8,521 nucleotides of DNA from Nitrospirota bacterium (GCA_003232715.1 QIJG01000169.1:1-8521); one strand, 5' to 3'; shown: positions 1 through 7,157, counted from the stretch's first letter. Numbers and translations are program-made. The notes: generated by a model not told the origin, from the letters alone.

Positions 1-574
1 TTTCAATGGCAAATGCAGAGTGAAAGGCAAGAGTTAGAAGGAGGTCTTCATCCTCTGATGAAAAAGAGCATGAACCTTTCTTGTCAGACACCGCAAGCAC
101 CCCTATGGCCTTCCTCCTCAACATAATGGGAACAATAAGCAGGCTCTTTATGTCGGGATGTTTATCCGGAAAACCCTGAAAATCAGGTACTTCTTTAATA
201 TTTTCCGTTCTTAGCGGAGTCAGTTCTTTAAAGACCTTTTTTATAATGCCCCTAACCTCGGTTTTGCAATCTCCCGTAGGCCCCAGGGAAGAATAGAAAT
301 CCGTTATCCTCTCATGTTCGTCAATTATAATAATAGCTGATTTTTCCGCTCTGAGGAGGTCCTTTACCCCGTCCACAATACTCTCAAGGACCACTTCTCT
401 ATCCATGGTTGTATGGAGATGGGCAGAGAGTTCATTGAGTATGTTCAGCTCCCTTATTGTCCTCAGATATCCCTTTACCAGGTTTTTATACTTCCGTTCC
501 TTTTTTATAAAAAGGAAAAGGAGAATAAAAATGATAATTAGAAGGGAGATTAAAACTATAATTGTTAATCCCAT
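1..574 (-). CDS. Membrane-anchored GAF-domain sensor protein, C-terminus beyond the left edge
   Basis: The reading frame opens at ATG 574-572 and runs without a stop for 191 codons to the window edge. Seen: residues 2-23 are an almost unbroken run of I, L, V and F followed by KKERKYK, a single N-terminal membrane segment with a positive cytoplasmic flank. A helical linker with LNILNELSAHLHTTMD (about 43-58) follows, then a GAF domain from about 60 to the edge, with SLLIVPIMLRRKAIGVLAV (144-162) and FSSEDEDLLLTLAFHSAFA as its typical last strands and helix. GAF domains bind small ligands or sense redox state. In proteins of this layout an output module (histidine kinase, GGDEF, HD-GYP or phosphatase) normally follows, but it lies off the window, so the output is unknown. 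The start ATG shares one base with the stop of the upstream lipase-like gene (TGATG). An AGGA about ten bases upstream could act as ribosome binding site. TTG 577 and GTG 580 are in-frame alternative starts. Confidence 0.82.
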   Translation of the reverse strand, partial: MGLTIIVLISLLIIIFILLFLFIKKERKYKNLVKGYLRTIRELNILNELSAHLHTTMDREVVLESIVDGVKDLLRAEKSAIIIIDEHERITDFYSSLGPTGDCKTEVRGIIKKVFKELTPLRTENIKEVPDFQGFPDKHPDIKSLLIVPIMLRRKAIGVLAVSDKKGSCSFSSEDEDLLLTLAFHSAFAIE

Positions 575-1602
575 CAACACACTGTCCTGATAAAGGATGA
601 AACGGTCTTCCTGACTGACGGATCAAAGAGTATCCTTGCATGGTTCAGGGCTACATTGTGGTGTTCGGAAGTATGCGGAGCCTCTGAACTCCTTTTACTG
701 ACCAGGCCGTCTCCCTTTCCCAATTTCAGTTCTTCCGGCAACATCCCTTCAGGAACAAAGGATGTTAAGATATCAGGTATTGAAAAAAGCTTTTCCGCTG
801 TCATGACACCTTTAATCCGGTCTTCACGCCATCTGTAAATTGTAAAAAGTGTTGGGTCTGTTCCGCCAAAAGAGAGAGTCTTAATCGTTGCGAGCCTACT
901 GGTATCAAAACTCGTTATAAATGGTGACTCCGGAAGCAATTCCCGGATAGCTTCGCTTTTAAGTAACTCCGTTATCCTTTTGATGGTACTCCTGGCGGTA
1001 CCTTTCTCTACATTTTCAAAAAAGGGGTAGATAATCCTTGAAATCCCGGAAAGTGACCCAGCCAGCTTTGCCAGGTTACTTCCATGATGGGGGGTTGCCA
1101 GGGTAATAAGTGCCAGGCATTTAACATTCAACAACTCTATGGCCTTCCTTGCAACAAGTCCGCCCCTGCTATGAGTTATGAAAATTATACCGTTTTTTGT
1201 AAGTTGATGGTGATGCTTCAGTAAAAGCTCAAGCTCTCCCACAAGGGTCATGCAATCCGAGGCAGGACGCCTCTGGGAGTAAGCCATAACAGTATACCCT
1301 GATGTCCTGAGATCATGAAAAACGGTTTTTAATGTCCGGGGTTTCAACCCAGTGGTAAGCCGGTTCTTTATTGAAGGTGCAATAGAGAATTTTGCTTTAA
1401 TTAAAGGTTCTTTCTGTTTTGATATATCGACATTCTTTGGTGCTGTGGATAATAGGACCGTTATGGGGAATTTCCCTGTAAGTATCCCTGTCTTTTCCGG
1501 CTCTGTCCAGATGCTCAGACTCATGCCCAAGCCATGAATGAAAAGGCAGCAGGGACAATCCTTGAATCCCTGGTGAAAGATGACGTCAGGGAAGTGTTTC
1601 AT
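574..1602 (-). CDS. Alpha/beta-hydrolase, lipase/esterase-like
   Basis: A 342-residue protein. Seen: an oxyanion-type FIHGLG at 21-26; the nucleophile elbow THSRGG at 143-148 with Ser145; ATPHHGS at 169-175, the turn that often follows the nucleophile strand in triacylglycerol lipases and PGAP1-like hydrolases; GKGDGLVS at 296-302 with Asp298 as probable acid; and NHARI at 320-324 with His321 as probable base. A full Ser-Asp-His triad is therefore present in the right order. About 120 residues separate the HG motif from the elbow, and residues about 190-290 probably form a cap over the active site. No signal peptide is apparent, so a cytoplasmic or peripheral enzyme is likely. The substrate cannot be told; an ester or lipid is an inference from the family. 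The start ATG overlaps the stop of the small coiled-coil gene (TAATG) and has only a weak ribosome binding site, which fits translational coupling. Its own stop overlaps the start of the GAF sensor gene. Confidence 0.8.
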   Translation of the reverse strand: MKHFPDVIFHQGFKDCPCCLFIHGLGMSLSIWTEPEKTGILTGKFPITVLLSTAPKNVDISKQKEPLIKAKFSIAPSIKNRLTTGLKPRTLKTVFHDLRTSGYTVMAYSQRRPASDCMTLVGELELLLKHHHQLTKNGIIFITHSRGGLVARKAIELLNVKCLALITLATPHHGSNLAKLAGSLSGISRIIYPFFENVEKGTARSTIKRITELLKSEAIRELLPESPFITSFDTSRLATIKTLSFGGTDPTLFTIYRWREDRIKGVMTAEKLFSIPDILTSFVPEGMLPEELKLGKGDGLVSKRSSEAPHTSEHHNVALNHARILFDPSVRKTVSSFIRTVC

Positions 1603-1826
1603 TAATCCGACGGTTTATTCGCTTTTAACTTCCTGACTATCTCGGGTAACTGGTCTTTTAAATCAGGATGTTTTCTGCCAAGGAATAATTTTATTCCTTT
1701 TAGTTCAAGCTTGACATCTTCAACCGCTGATAGCGCTGCATCAAGTCTCTGAATCTCCGATACAAGTGTCTGAATCTCCTTTTCCAGGAGGTTTATCTTC
1801 TCACTCAATTCCCTTTCTTCTTTCAT
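1602..1826 (-). CDS. Small coiled-coil protein of unknown function
   Basis: A 74-residue protein that I do not recognise. Seen: residues 1-45 are charged and heptad-like (KINLLEKEIQTLVSEIQRL), predicting a coiled coil, followed by a basic amphipathic tail (about 50-68, with HPDLKDQLPEIVRKLK). There is no membrane segment, cysteine or signal peptide. The start at ATG 1826 is chosen because a strong GGGGAGGGGG (1829-1838) lies just upstream. An in-frame TTG at 1895 would add 23 residues, but it has no ribosome binding site and the extra stretch is not coiled-coil in character. The stop codon shares its last base with the ATG of the lipase-like gene, so the two are probably co-translated and may interact; that is inference. 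The 107-bp gap upstream to the COX24-like gene shows no convincing terminator, so this gene may be read from the same transcript. Confidence 0.68.
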   Translation of the reverse strand: MKEERELSEKINLLEKEIQTLVSEIQRLDAALSAVEDVKLELKGIKLFLGRKHPDLKDQLPEIVRKLKANKPSD

Positions 1827-1933
1827 GGCCCCCTCCCCAGCCTGTAGATTTAAATCTTTCGTTAAAAAGTTGAAAGAGTTATAAGTAATAAGCAAGACTG
1901 TCCGGCTTCATGATCACCGGCATAAAAAAACTT

Positions 1934-2020
1934 CTATCGTTTATTCTTCATTCTCCTGCGGAGTTTTTTATGCTTGTGCTTGTTAATCTTTTTTTTACGC
2001 CACTTCTTGACATTGCCCAC
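1934..2020 (-). CDS. AURKAIP1/COX24 (DUF1713)-type mini ribosomal protein
   Basis: A 28-residue reading frame, GTG 2020-2018 to TAG 1936-1934. Seen: more than half the residues are Lys or Arg, with the central stretch KKWRKKKINKHKHKKL and then RRRMKNKR. Known of the family: bacterial AURKAIP1/COX24 proteins are roughly 30 residues long, start MGxV, and carry a K-R-x-x-K-M-x-K-H-K-x-R-K pattern. Mitochondrial COX24/AURKAIP1 (mS38) and the mycobacterial mini-protein bS22 are ribosomal small-subunit components with this domain. Assignment as a ribosome-associated peptide is therefore inference from pattern. GTG is the only usual start codon between an in-frame TGA at 2035-2033 and the basic core. 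GGAGGA (2021-2026) abuts it directly, which is unusually close. It lies 42 bp downstream of the large activase gene on the same strand. An ATG at 2013-2011 in another frame would make an unrelated 21-residue peptide. Confidence 0.72.
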   Translation of the reverse strand: MGNVKKWRKKKINKHKHKKLRRRMKNKR

Positions 2021-2026
2021 TCCTCC
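2021..2026 (-). promoter_or_regulatory. Shine-Dalgarno GGAGGA abutting the GTG start of the COX24-like gene
   Basis: An A-rich stretch leads into GGAGGA with no spacer before GTG 2020. The same site sits about eight bases from an out-of-frame ATG at 2013. The site is strong, but its distance fits the ATG better than the GTG that opens the recognisable basic peptide, so the exact start is less certain than the frame. Confidence 0.55.
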
Positions 2027-2040
2027 TTTTTTTCAATGTT

Positions 2041-2056
2041 TCAATATGTATATTGA
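2041..2056. repeat. Perfect AT-rich inverted repeat between the activase and COX24-like genes
   Basis: TCAATAT and ATATTGA form 7-bp arms around a 2-bp centre (GT). It lies in the 42-bp gap just upstream of the COX24-like gene. No T-run follows it on either strand at the distance expected of an intrinsic terminator, and a 2-nt loop is too tight for an RNA hairpin of full length. A DNA-binding site for a dimeric regulator is possible; chance in AT-rich DNA is also possible. Confidence 0.3.
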
Positions 2057-2062
2057 CAATCT

Positions 2063-5000
2063 TTAATTGCCGTTTTTTGTTCTTACCTGTTCCATGAATG
2101 CCTCAAGTTGCAACTCCGTAGTTGAAGAATCGGCTCCATCATAGGGGATACTGATTGATGGAATTCCGTATTTTCTGGTAACCCCCCTCATAATGGCCGT
2201 CACAACAGTCCCGGGCATACATCCAAAGGGCATGGCATTTATGATCCCGGAAGCCCCCTTACCGATCAGATCGATAGACTTACCTATGCTCATGATGGCC
2301 TCTCCTTCAAAGGATTCGTGCAGATATGGGGAGGCCTTCTTCAATATATCCCCTGTATCAGGTTCGTGTAAGGTTTTCAGAAAACCATTGAACTGCCTTT
2401 CAAGGCTGCTGCTTATTCTTTTTTGAAAGAGCATTTTTAAGAGAATAGTTATAATACCAGAGAGGTCTTTTTTTCGCAAGGTCTTTTTCAGGGACATCAG
2501 GTTTATGTAATAAATCCACTCATCCACCGGGGAAAGCCAGACTTCACCTCCAAGGGTTTCTATCTTTCTGACGAGATCCTCGTTAGAGAACCTGTTGGAC
2601 CTTACGAAAATCTCGCCCACTATTCCTATCAGTGGTTTTTGGACCTGTTCTTTGGGGAGACCGTCAAAATCAGTTTTCATTTGTACCATCAATGCCATTA
2701 TGTTACCATTGGAGCCGCTCAGAGTTGTGGTCAGCTTCTGCAGGTATTTATGATAGAGCTTATCTGCAGAGCCTTTCTCCTTTTCGTAAGGTCTGCTCTC
2801 ATGCAGACATTTTATGAGGATTTCAAAGGCCACAATTCCCTCCCAGGATCTTGACACAAAATCCTTGCCAACGATCCCAAGGTCCTGATAAAAAGTTACA
2901 TCCTGCACAGGAGTGAATATCGGCACATCCTTAATCCCGACTTCATCAAGTATCATCCGGTGAAAGACATTGTATTGACCGAATCTGCAGGGCCCTGTAC
3001 CTGAAGGCATAAAGAAGGCTGACTCTTCCGGCTTGAAATCTCCGGAGAAGACCTTTTTGAGCATATCCCCGGTTGTAACCGTGCATGGATAACACTCCTT
3101 TCCTGTAACATATCTCCTGCCAAATTCGAGTGCTCCCGCGTCGGTCTCGGGTAATACCTCGGCAGGTATACCACAATGTTCAAATGCTGCCTTCAGGGCA
3201 AAGGCGTGATCGGACATCCTTGGCAGATAAACAGTCCTCTGTTTCCCTGAGGACCGTTTGACTGAAAACTCTACCTTCTGCGGTACATGGGTCTCTCTGT
3301 ACTGTGTTTTCCCGGTAGAAATCTGGGCATCAATGCTATCGAGAAATGCCTCACATCTTGTGATTGCGCCGGCATCGGCACTATGTTCATCTATCTCAAC
3401 ATAGAGATATGGTTTTCCGGAAAGTTCTTTTTCAAAAAATTTCTGTATAAAGGAATCAGGCCCGCACGAAAAATTCCCTATAAAGATAGGATAGAGGAAT
3501 TTATTTTTCTTAATGACCCTTGCCGCCTTCAGGATCCTCTGACCGGACCTCCAGTACATATCAGGCCAGTCATTATGGATATTATCCTCTTCAGAAAGGA
3601 AATCCATTGGCAGGGAAAGTACATCAAGGGAGGCAAGTTTTCTCGGTATTTCAAGGTTTACCCCCATATCAAAGGCATTGTAAGCCCGGCCCACTATTAC
3701 CACGGTCCGTCTGTCTATGGCGGACAAAACCTCCCTGCCGCGTTCCTTAATGTTTTCTGTAAATTCATCCTGTGCCTCCTGTGCCTTTTTCATTGCCCTT
3801 TTGATCTCACCGGAGGTAATGCCGAAATGCCTCATGGTCCTCCTGATCTCTTTTAAAACAAAGGTTTCCCCTTTTTTCAGTTTTATAACAGGCGAGACAA
3901 CAGTGGCATTTTCAAAGGCCACACGTATCTGATATGGAAAACTCTGGGTAAGGGGGCAGGCATGGCCTTCTTCATATGGGTCATCCACAGAGTTCATATT
4001 TATAAAACTTGGTATAAAGAGGGTATCCACACCCTCCTGAAGCAGATGCCTCACATGACCATGTGAGACCTTGACAGGAAAGCATGTCTCGGCCAAGACT
4101 GTTTCAAGCCCGAGGCTGACGATTCTCCTGTTTGTTTTTGGTGAGACCACCACCTCAAAACCTAATTCCCACAGGAGCGTACTCCAGTAAGGAAGATAAT
4201 CATGAAAGTAAAAGACATACGGGATTCCGATCCTGCCCCTGCGGAACATTGCACCTGATTCTTTTACCTTCTCTGCCCGTTCTGAATGTGACTTCCAGAG
4301 TTCTCCTTCCCTGAAGGCAAAGAGGTCGGGTATTTCCGTCTTTACCCTTTTTCGTACATCGTATTTTTCACATCTGCCGCCATAAAAGAGGAATCCCTCC
4401 TCACCGTCGATCTTAACCCTGTTAATCTCACACATGTTTTCACAGCTCCGGCATTCAAAGGAACTCTGCCGGTAGGGCCGGCCGGCAAGGTCAAAACCCT
4501 TGAAGGAAGTTCCTGAAAAAGCACTCCTCCCTGAGGAGTTTTCTCTTGCAGCCTGCATATGCTCCCTTGCTATCATGGCCATTCCTATGGCACCCGTTAC
4601 ATCGTGGTTTGGCGGTACGGTTATGGTTCTTCCTGTAAACTTCTCAAAGGCCGCCACTACCGTCTTGTTAAAAGCCGTCCCACCCTGAAAGAAGATGTGT
4701 TCCCCTATCTGTCTTCCCGCAACTACACGGTTAATATAGTTTTCCACTATGGAGTATGCAAGGCCGGCAAGAAGATCGTTTTTTTGGGCTCCGCGCTGGA
4801 GATTTGCCATAAGGGAATTCTCCATGAAGACGGTGCACCTCTCACCGAGTCTGCATGGATTGGTTGAGGAAAATGCACAGTCGGCAAACTCGCCCTTGAT
4901 GGAGATGTTCAGTTTCTCTGCCTGCTCTTCAAGAAATGAGCCTGTACCGGCAGCACATGCCTTGTTCATCTCAAAGTCCACTATTATGCCGTCGCGGAGG

Positions 5001-6259
5001 GAGATATATTTTGAATCCTGCCCCCCGATTTCAAAGATTGTATCAACTTCAGGGTCTATAAAAACAGCTGCTGTTGCCTGTGCGGTAATCTCGTTTTTTA
5101 CAATATCAGCGCCGACAAAGTCTGCAATCATGTACCTGCCGGAGCCTGTAGTGCCAACGCCGCTTCCTACCTCAAGCAGACCCTGCCTGACGGCCTCAAT
5201 AGGTCTTCCTGCCGTCATCAGATACCTCTTTGCGATCAGTCTGCCGTCTTTATCTATAACGGCAAGGTTTGTGCTGATGGAACCGATATCAATACCCAGA
5301 TAAACCCTGAGTTTCTGCTCCTGTGGTCTTTTTTGTCTCCCGCCTACCGCCTCCCGTTCTCCGGCCCCTGTCACCATGTGTCTCTCTCTGAACCCATCCC
5401 CTTCTTCAATGAGCGGCCTGTGGCCTGAATCATTCTGTCTGAGTGAAGAGAGAGTTTCTTCAAGTTTAACGAAGTTCAGGACCGTGGCCTTTGCATCATC
5501 CACTGCCTTGAGCGCAGCTCCGATTGCACCCATAAAGGCCGTATGCTCCGGAATTATCAGCTCTTCAAGTTCAAAAATCTCCTTAAATGCCTTTACCATT
5601 CCCTTATTCAGTGCAACTCCTCCCTGAAAGGATACCTTGGGAGGAACCGGCCTTCCCCTTACTATTGAGCCTTTAAAATTCCTTGCCACCGCAAAGCAGA
5701 GCCCGGCCACAATATCGTCCATAGGAGTGGCAATCTGCTGTAGATGGATCATGTCCGACTTTGCGAAGACACTGCAACGCCCTGCAATCCTTGGAGGATT
5801 TTCAGACCTCAACGCCGTCTCACTGAATTCCTCAATACTCAATCTCAGCCTTTCTGCCTGCTGGTCAAGGAAAGAGCCGGTACCTGCCGCACAGACTGAA
5901 TTCAGTGAAAAGTCTTTTATTGCATTGCCTTCGAGGATTATAAGTTTTGAATCCTCTCCACCCATCTCAATAATGCTATCGACATCCGGATAGAACCTCT
6001 TTGTGGACGTAGCGTTGGTCACAAGTTCATTGATATGAGCGGCACCTGTAGCCCTTGCCATAAGCTTCCCGGTTGAACCGGTAAAGACTATCATGAATTC
6101 GGGATAATCGGAAGAGACCTCCCTCAGTATCTCAAGGGCTGCATTCACAGGATGTCCCTTATGTCGCCGATAAACGGTCAGGAGAACGTTCCCCTTCTCA
6201 TCAATAATGGCTATTTTAACACTTACAGAACCACAGTCCAGACCTGCTGTAAGGACCAT
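2063..6259 (-). CDS. Double acyl-CoA dehydratase activase fused to DUF2229/COG3581-type dehydratase-like regions
   Basis: A 1398-residue fusion. Seen, in order: first ASKHA ATPase domain (about 1-255) with GLDCGS (6-11), EMGGEDSK (98-105), CAAGTGSF (Cys123) and GRCSVF (Cys162). A polar linker follows (about 265-316). The second ASKHA domain (about 317-570) has GIDIGS (322-327), EIGGQDSK (410-417), CAAGTGSF (Cys435) and GERCTVF (Cys475). Then come FECRSCENMC (601-610) and GGRCEKYD (627-634), a DUF2229/COG3580-like region (about 675-960; ETCFPVKVSHGH, FSCGPDS) and a COG3581-like region (about 1005-1390; KECYPCT, GPCRFG, FGCMPG). Known: in HgdC-type activases two subunits share one [4Fe-4S] cluster through two Cys each and drive ATP-dependent electron transfer to a 2-hydroxyacyl-CoA dehydratase or benzoyl-CoA reductase. 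Inferred: the tandem domains form an internal dimer with four cluster cysteines. ATG 6259 has GGGAGG (6266-6271) six bases upstream. The physiological substrate is unknown, and the name does not prove a CoA-ester substrate. Confidence 0.9.
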   Translation of the reverse strand: MVLTAGLDCGSVSVKIAIIDEKGNVLLTVYRRHKGHPVNAALEILREVSSDYPEFMIVFTGSTGKLMARATGAAHINELVTNATSTKRFYPDVDSIIEMGGEDSKLIILEGNAIKDFSLNSVCAAGTGSFLDQQAERLRLSIEEFSETALRSENPPRIAGRCSVFAKSDMIHLQQIATPMDDIVAGLCFAVARNFKGSIVRGRPVPPKVSFQGGVALNKGMVKAFKEIFELEELIIPEHTAFMGAIGAALKAVDDAKATVLNFVKLEETLSSLRQNDSGHRPLIEEGDGFRERHMVTGAGEREAVGGRQKRPQEQKLRVYLGIDIGSISTNLAVIDKDGRLIAKRYLMTAGRPIEAVRQGLLEVGSGVGTTGSGRYMIADFVGADIVKNEITAQATAAVFIDPEVDTIFEIGGQDSKYISLRDGIIVDFEMNKACAAGTGSFLEEQAEKLNISIKGEFADCAFSSTNPCRLGERCTVFMENSLMANLQRGAQKNDLLAGLAYSIVENYINRVVAGRQIGEHIFFQGGTAFNKTVVAAFEKFTGRTITVPPNHDVTGAIGMAMIAREHMQAARENSSGRSAFSGTSFKGFDLAGRPYRQSSFECRSCENMCEINRVKIDGEEGFLFYGGRCEKYDVRKRVKTEIPDLFAFREGELWKSHSERAEKVKESGAMFRRGRIGIPYVFYFHDYLPYWSTLLWELGFEVVVSPKTNRRIVSLGLETVLAETCFPVKVSHGHVRHLLQEGVDTLFIPSFINMNSVDDPYEEGHACPLTQSFPYQIRVAFENATVVSPVIKLKKGETFVLKEIRRTMRHFGITSGEIKRAMKKAQEAQDEFTENIKERGREVLSAIDRRTVVIVGRAYNAFDMGVNLEIPRKLASLDVLSLPMDFLSEEDNIHNDWPDMYWRSGQRILKAARVIKKNKFLYPIFIGNFSCGPDSFIQKFFEKELSGKPYLYVEIDEHSADAGAITRCEAFLDSIDAQISTGKTQYRETHVPQKVEFSVKRSSGKQRTVYLPRMSDHAFALKAAFEHCGIPAEVLPETDAGALEFGRRYVTGKECYPCTVTTGDMLKKVFSGDFKPEESAFFMPSGTGPCRFGQYNVFHRMILDEVGIKDVPIFTPVQDVTFYQDLGIVGKDFVSRSWEGIVAFEILIKCLHESRPYEKEKGSADKLYHKYLQKLTTTLSGSNGNIMALMVQMKTDFDGLPKEQVQKPLIGIVGEIFVRSNRFSNEDLVRKIETLGGEVWLSPVDEWIYYINLMSLKKTLRKKDLSGIITILLKMLFQKRISSSLERQFNGFLKTLHEPDTGDILKKASPYLHESFEGEAIMSIGKSIDLIGKGASGIINAMPFGCMPGTVVTAIMRGVTRKYGIPSISIPYDGADSSTTELQLEAFMEQVRTKNGN

Positions 6260-6350
6260 CTTTAACCTCCCTGGTAACTCTTGCTATGGATAATCAGGAA
6301 ACATCCTTTGGAGATAGTACCCGGCAACCCCTCGGGATATTTCAAGCATT

Positions 6351-6379
6351 ATCATAAAAGTACTGAATAGTTTATACAA
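6351..6379 (-). promoter_or_regulatory. Candidate sigma70-type promoter for the activase fusion gene
   Basis: On the minus strand TTGTAT (6379-6374) and TATGAT (6356-6351) are separated by 17 bases. The -10 matches the consensus at five of six positions and the -35 at three. Transcription would start near 6344 and give a leader of about 85 nt before ATG 6259. Only weak 4-bp hairpins are visible in that leader. Confidence 0.4.
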
Positions 6380-6399
6380 AAAGCTTACGTTGGTACAAT
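6371..6399 (+). promoter_or_regulatory. Candidate sigma70-type promoter for hypF
   Basis: TTTATA (6371-6376) and TACAAT (6394-6399) are separated by 17 bases, matching consensus at four and five of six positions. The start point near 6406 leaves a leader of only about 14 nt with no clear ribosome binding site before ATG 6420. Its -35 overlaps the -35 proposed for the opposite strand, so the two promoters would compete for polymerase. Confidence 0.42.
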
Positions 6400-6419
6400 C
6401 TTAGTGGTAATATATCATA

Positions 6420-7157
6420 ATGACTTATCTTAGAATAAAAATAAAAGTAAAGGGCCTCGTTCAGGGTGTGGGATTCAGACCGTTTGTCTTTAACCTTGCC
6501 AGGTCCTTAGACCTCAGAGGGTTTGTGAAGAACACTTCCGAGGGTGTAGTAATAGAGATTGAGGGAAAGAACGCCGGGGTGTTTCTAGAGCGTCTCAGGA
6601 GTGAAAAACCGGCACTTTCCGATATTGAATCCATAGATATTGAGAAACTTCCTGAATGCGGGTTTGAGGGGTTCACCATATTGCCGAGTGAGGATAATGG
6701 CAGCATAACCCCGGTCTCTCCGGATATATCAGTCTGTAATGACTGTCTGTCTGAGCTCCTCGACCACATGGACAGGAGATACCTCTATCCCTTCATAAAC
6801 TGTACAAACTGCGGTCCGAGATACTCTATTACGAGGGCGATACCATATGACCGGCCAAATACCACAATGCTACGTTTCAAGATGTGTCACGATTGCAGCA
6901 GGGAGTACCAGGACCCTGAAGACAGGAGATTTCATGCACAGGCGGATGCCTGTCCTCTCTGTGGTCCCCGGCTCAGCTTTCAGATCAAAAACCCTTTATT
7001 TAAAGGGTATGAGGGTGAAGAACCAATTTCTTCAGCAATAAGGTTGCTTAAGGCAGGCGGCATTGTTGCCGTAAAAGGCCTTGGAGGTTTTCATATTGCC
7101 TGTGATGCTGAAAACAAGGATGCTGTAACCCTGCTGAGGGAGAGAAAACACCAATAA
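6420..7157 (+). CDS. hypF: Carbamoyltransferase HypF, N-terminal part, ended early by a frameshift
   Basis: HypF uses carbamoyl phosphate and ATP to make carbamoyl-adenylate and transfers the carbamoyl group to the C-terminal cysteine of HypE, the source of the CN ligands of [NiFe]-hydrogenases; it acts in the cytoplasm. Seen in these 245 residues: an acylphosphatase domain (about 1-90) with GLVQGVGFRPF (12-22; Arg20) and KNTSEG (Asn38). Two zinc-finger motifs follow, CNDC/CTNCGPR (Cys106, 109, 128, 131) and CHDC/CPLCGPR (Cys156, 159, 178, 181). The start of a YrdC-like domain comes next (about 203-243, GGIVAVKGLGGFHIACDA). The frame stops at 7155-7157 in the middle of the YrdC domain, right after LLRERKH, where E. 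coli HypF (as remembered) continues RPAKP. The coding potential continues in the +1 frame. It is divergent from the activase fusion gene. Other hyp genes may lie beyond the right edge, which is inference. Confidence 0.9.
   Translation: MTYLRIKIKVKGLVQGVGFRPFVFNLARSLDLRGFVKNTSEGVVIEIEGKNAGVFLERLRSEKPALSDIESIDIEKLPECGFEGFTILPSEDNGSITPVSPDISVCNDCLSELLDHMDRRYLYPFINCTNCGPRYSITRAIPYDRPNTTMLRFKMCHDCSREYQDPEDRRFHAQADACPLCGPRLSFQIKNPLFKGYEGEEPISSAIRLLKAGGIVAVKGLGGFHIACDAENKDAVTLLRERKHQ

Noticed and set aside
405..590. 61-codon plus-strand reading frame near the left edge
   Set aside because: Complement of the membrane segment and linker of the GAF sensor; the minus-strand frame has the real domain signature.
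1855..1877. TCTTTC/GAAAGA stem with 11-nt loop upstream of the coiled-coil gene
   Set aside because: Short and weak, with no conserved riboswitch or T-box feature around it; likely chance in an AT-rich gap.
1602..1895. 97-residue form of the coiled-coil protein starting at TTG 1895
   Set aside because: There is no ribosome binding site at 1895, whereas ATG 1826 follows a strong GGGGAGGGGG; the added 23 residues lack coiled-coil character.
1902..1930. Possible terminator: CCGG repeats (1902-1905, 1917-1920) beside an A/T run (1924-1930)
   Set aside because: The stem is only 4 bp, and on the minus strand the T-run comes before the stem, the wrong order for an intrinsic terminator.
2946..3183. 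Two 76-codon minus-strand reading frames
   Set aside because: Both sit in the other two frames of the activase fusion, whose conserved cysteine motifs cover this stretch.
3287..3856. 189-codon plus-strand reading frame
   Set aside because: It lies wholly antisense to the middle of the activase fusion gene, has no family resemblance, and is cysteine/proline-rich in the way expected of an antisense shadow.
4749..5303. 184-codon plus-strand reading frame
   Set aside because: Antisense to the second activase domain, which is clearly coding on the other strand; no recognisable motif.
5280..5400. Possible separate gene start for the second activase domain (linker region)
   Set aside because: The frame is continuous through the linker, and no start codon with a good ribosome binding site stands just before the second domain; a true fusion is the simpler reading.
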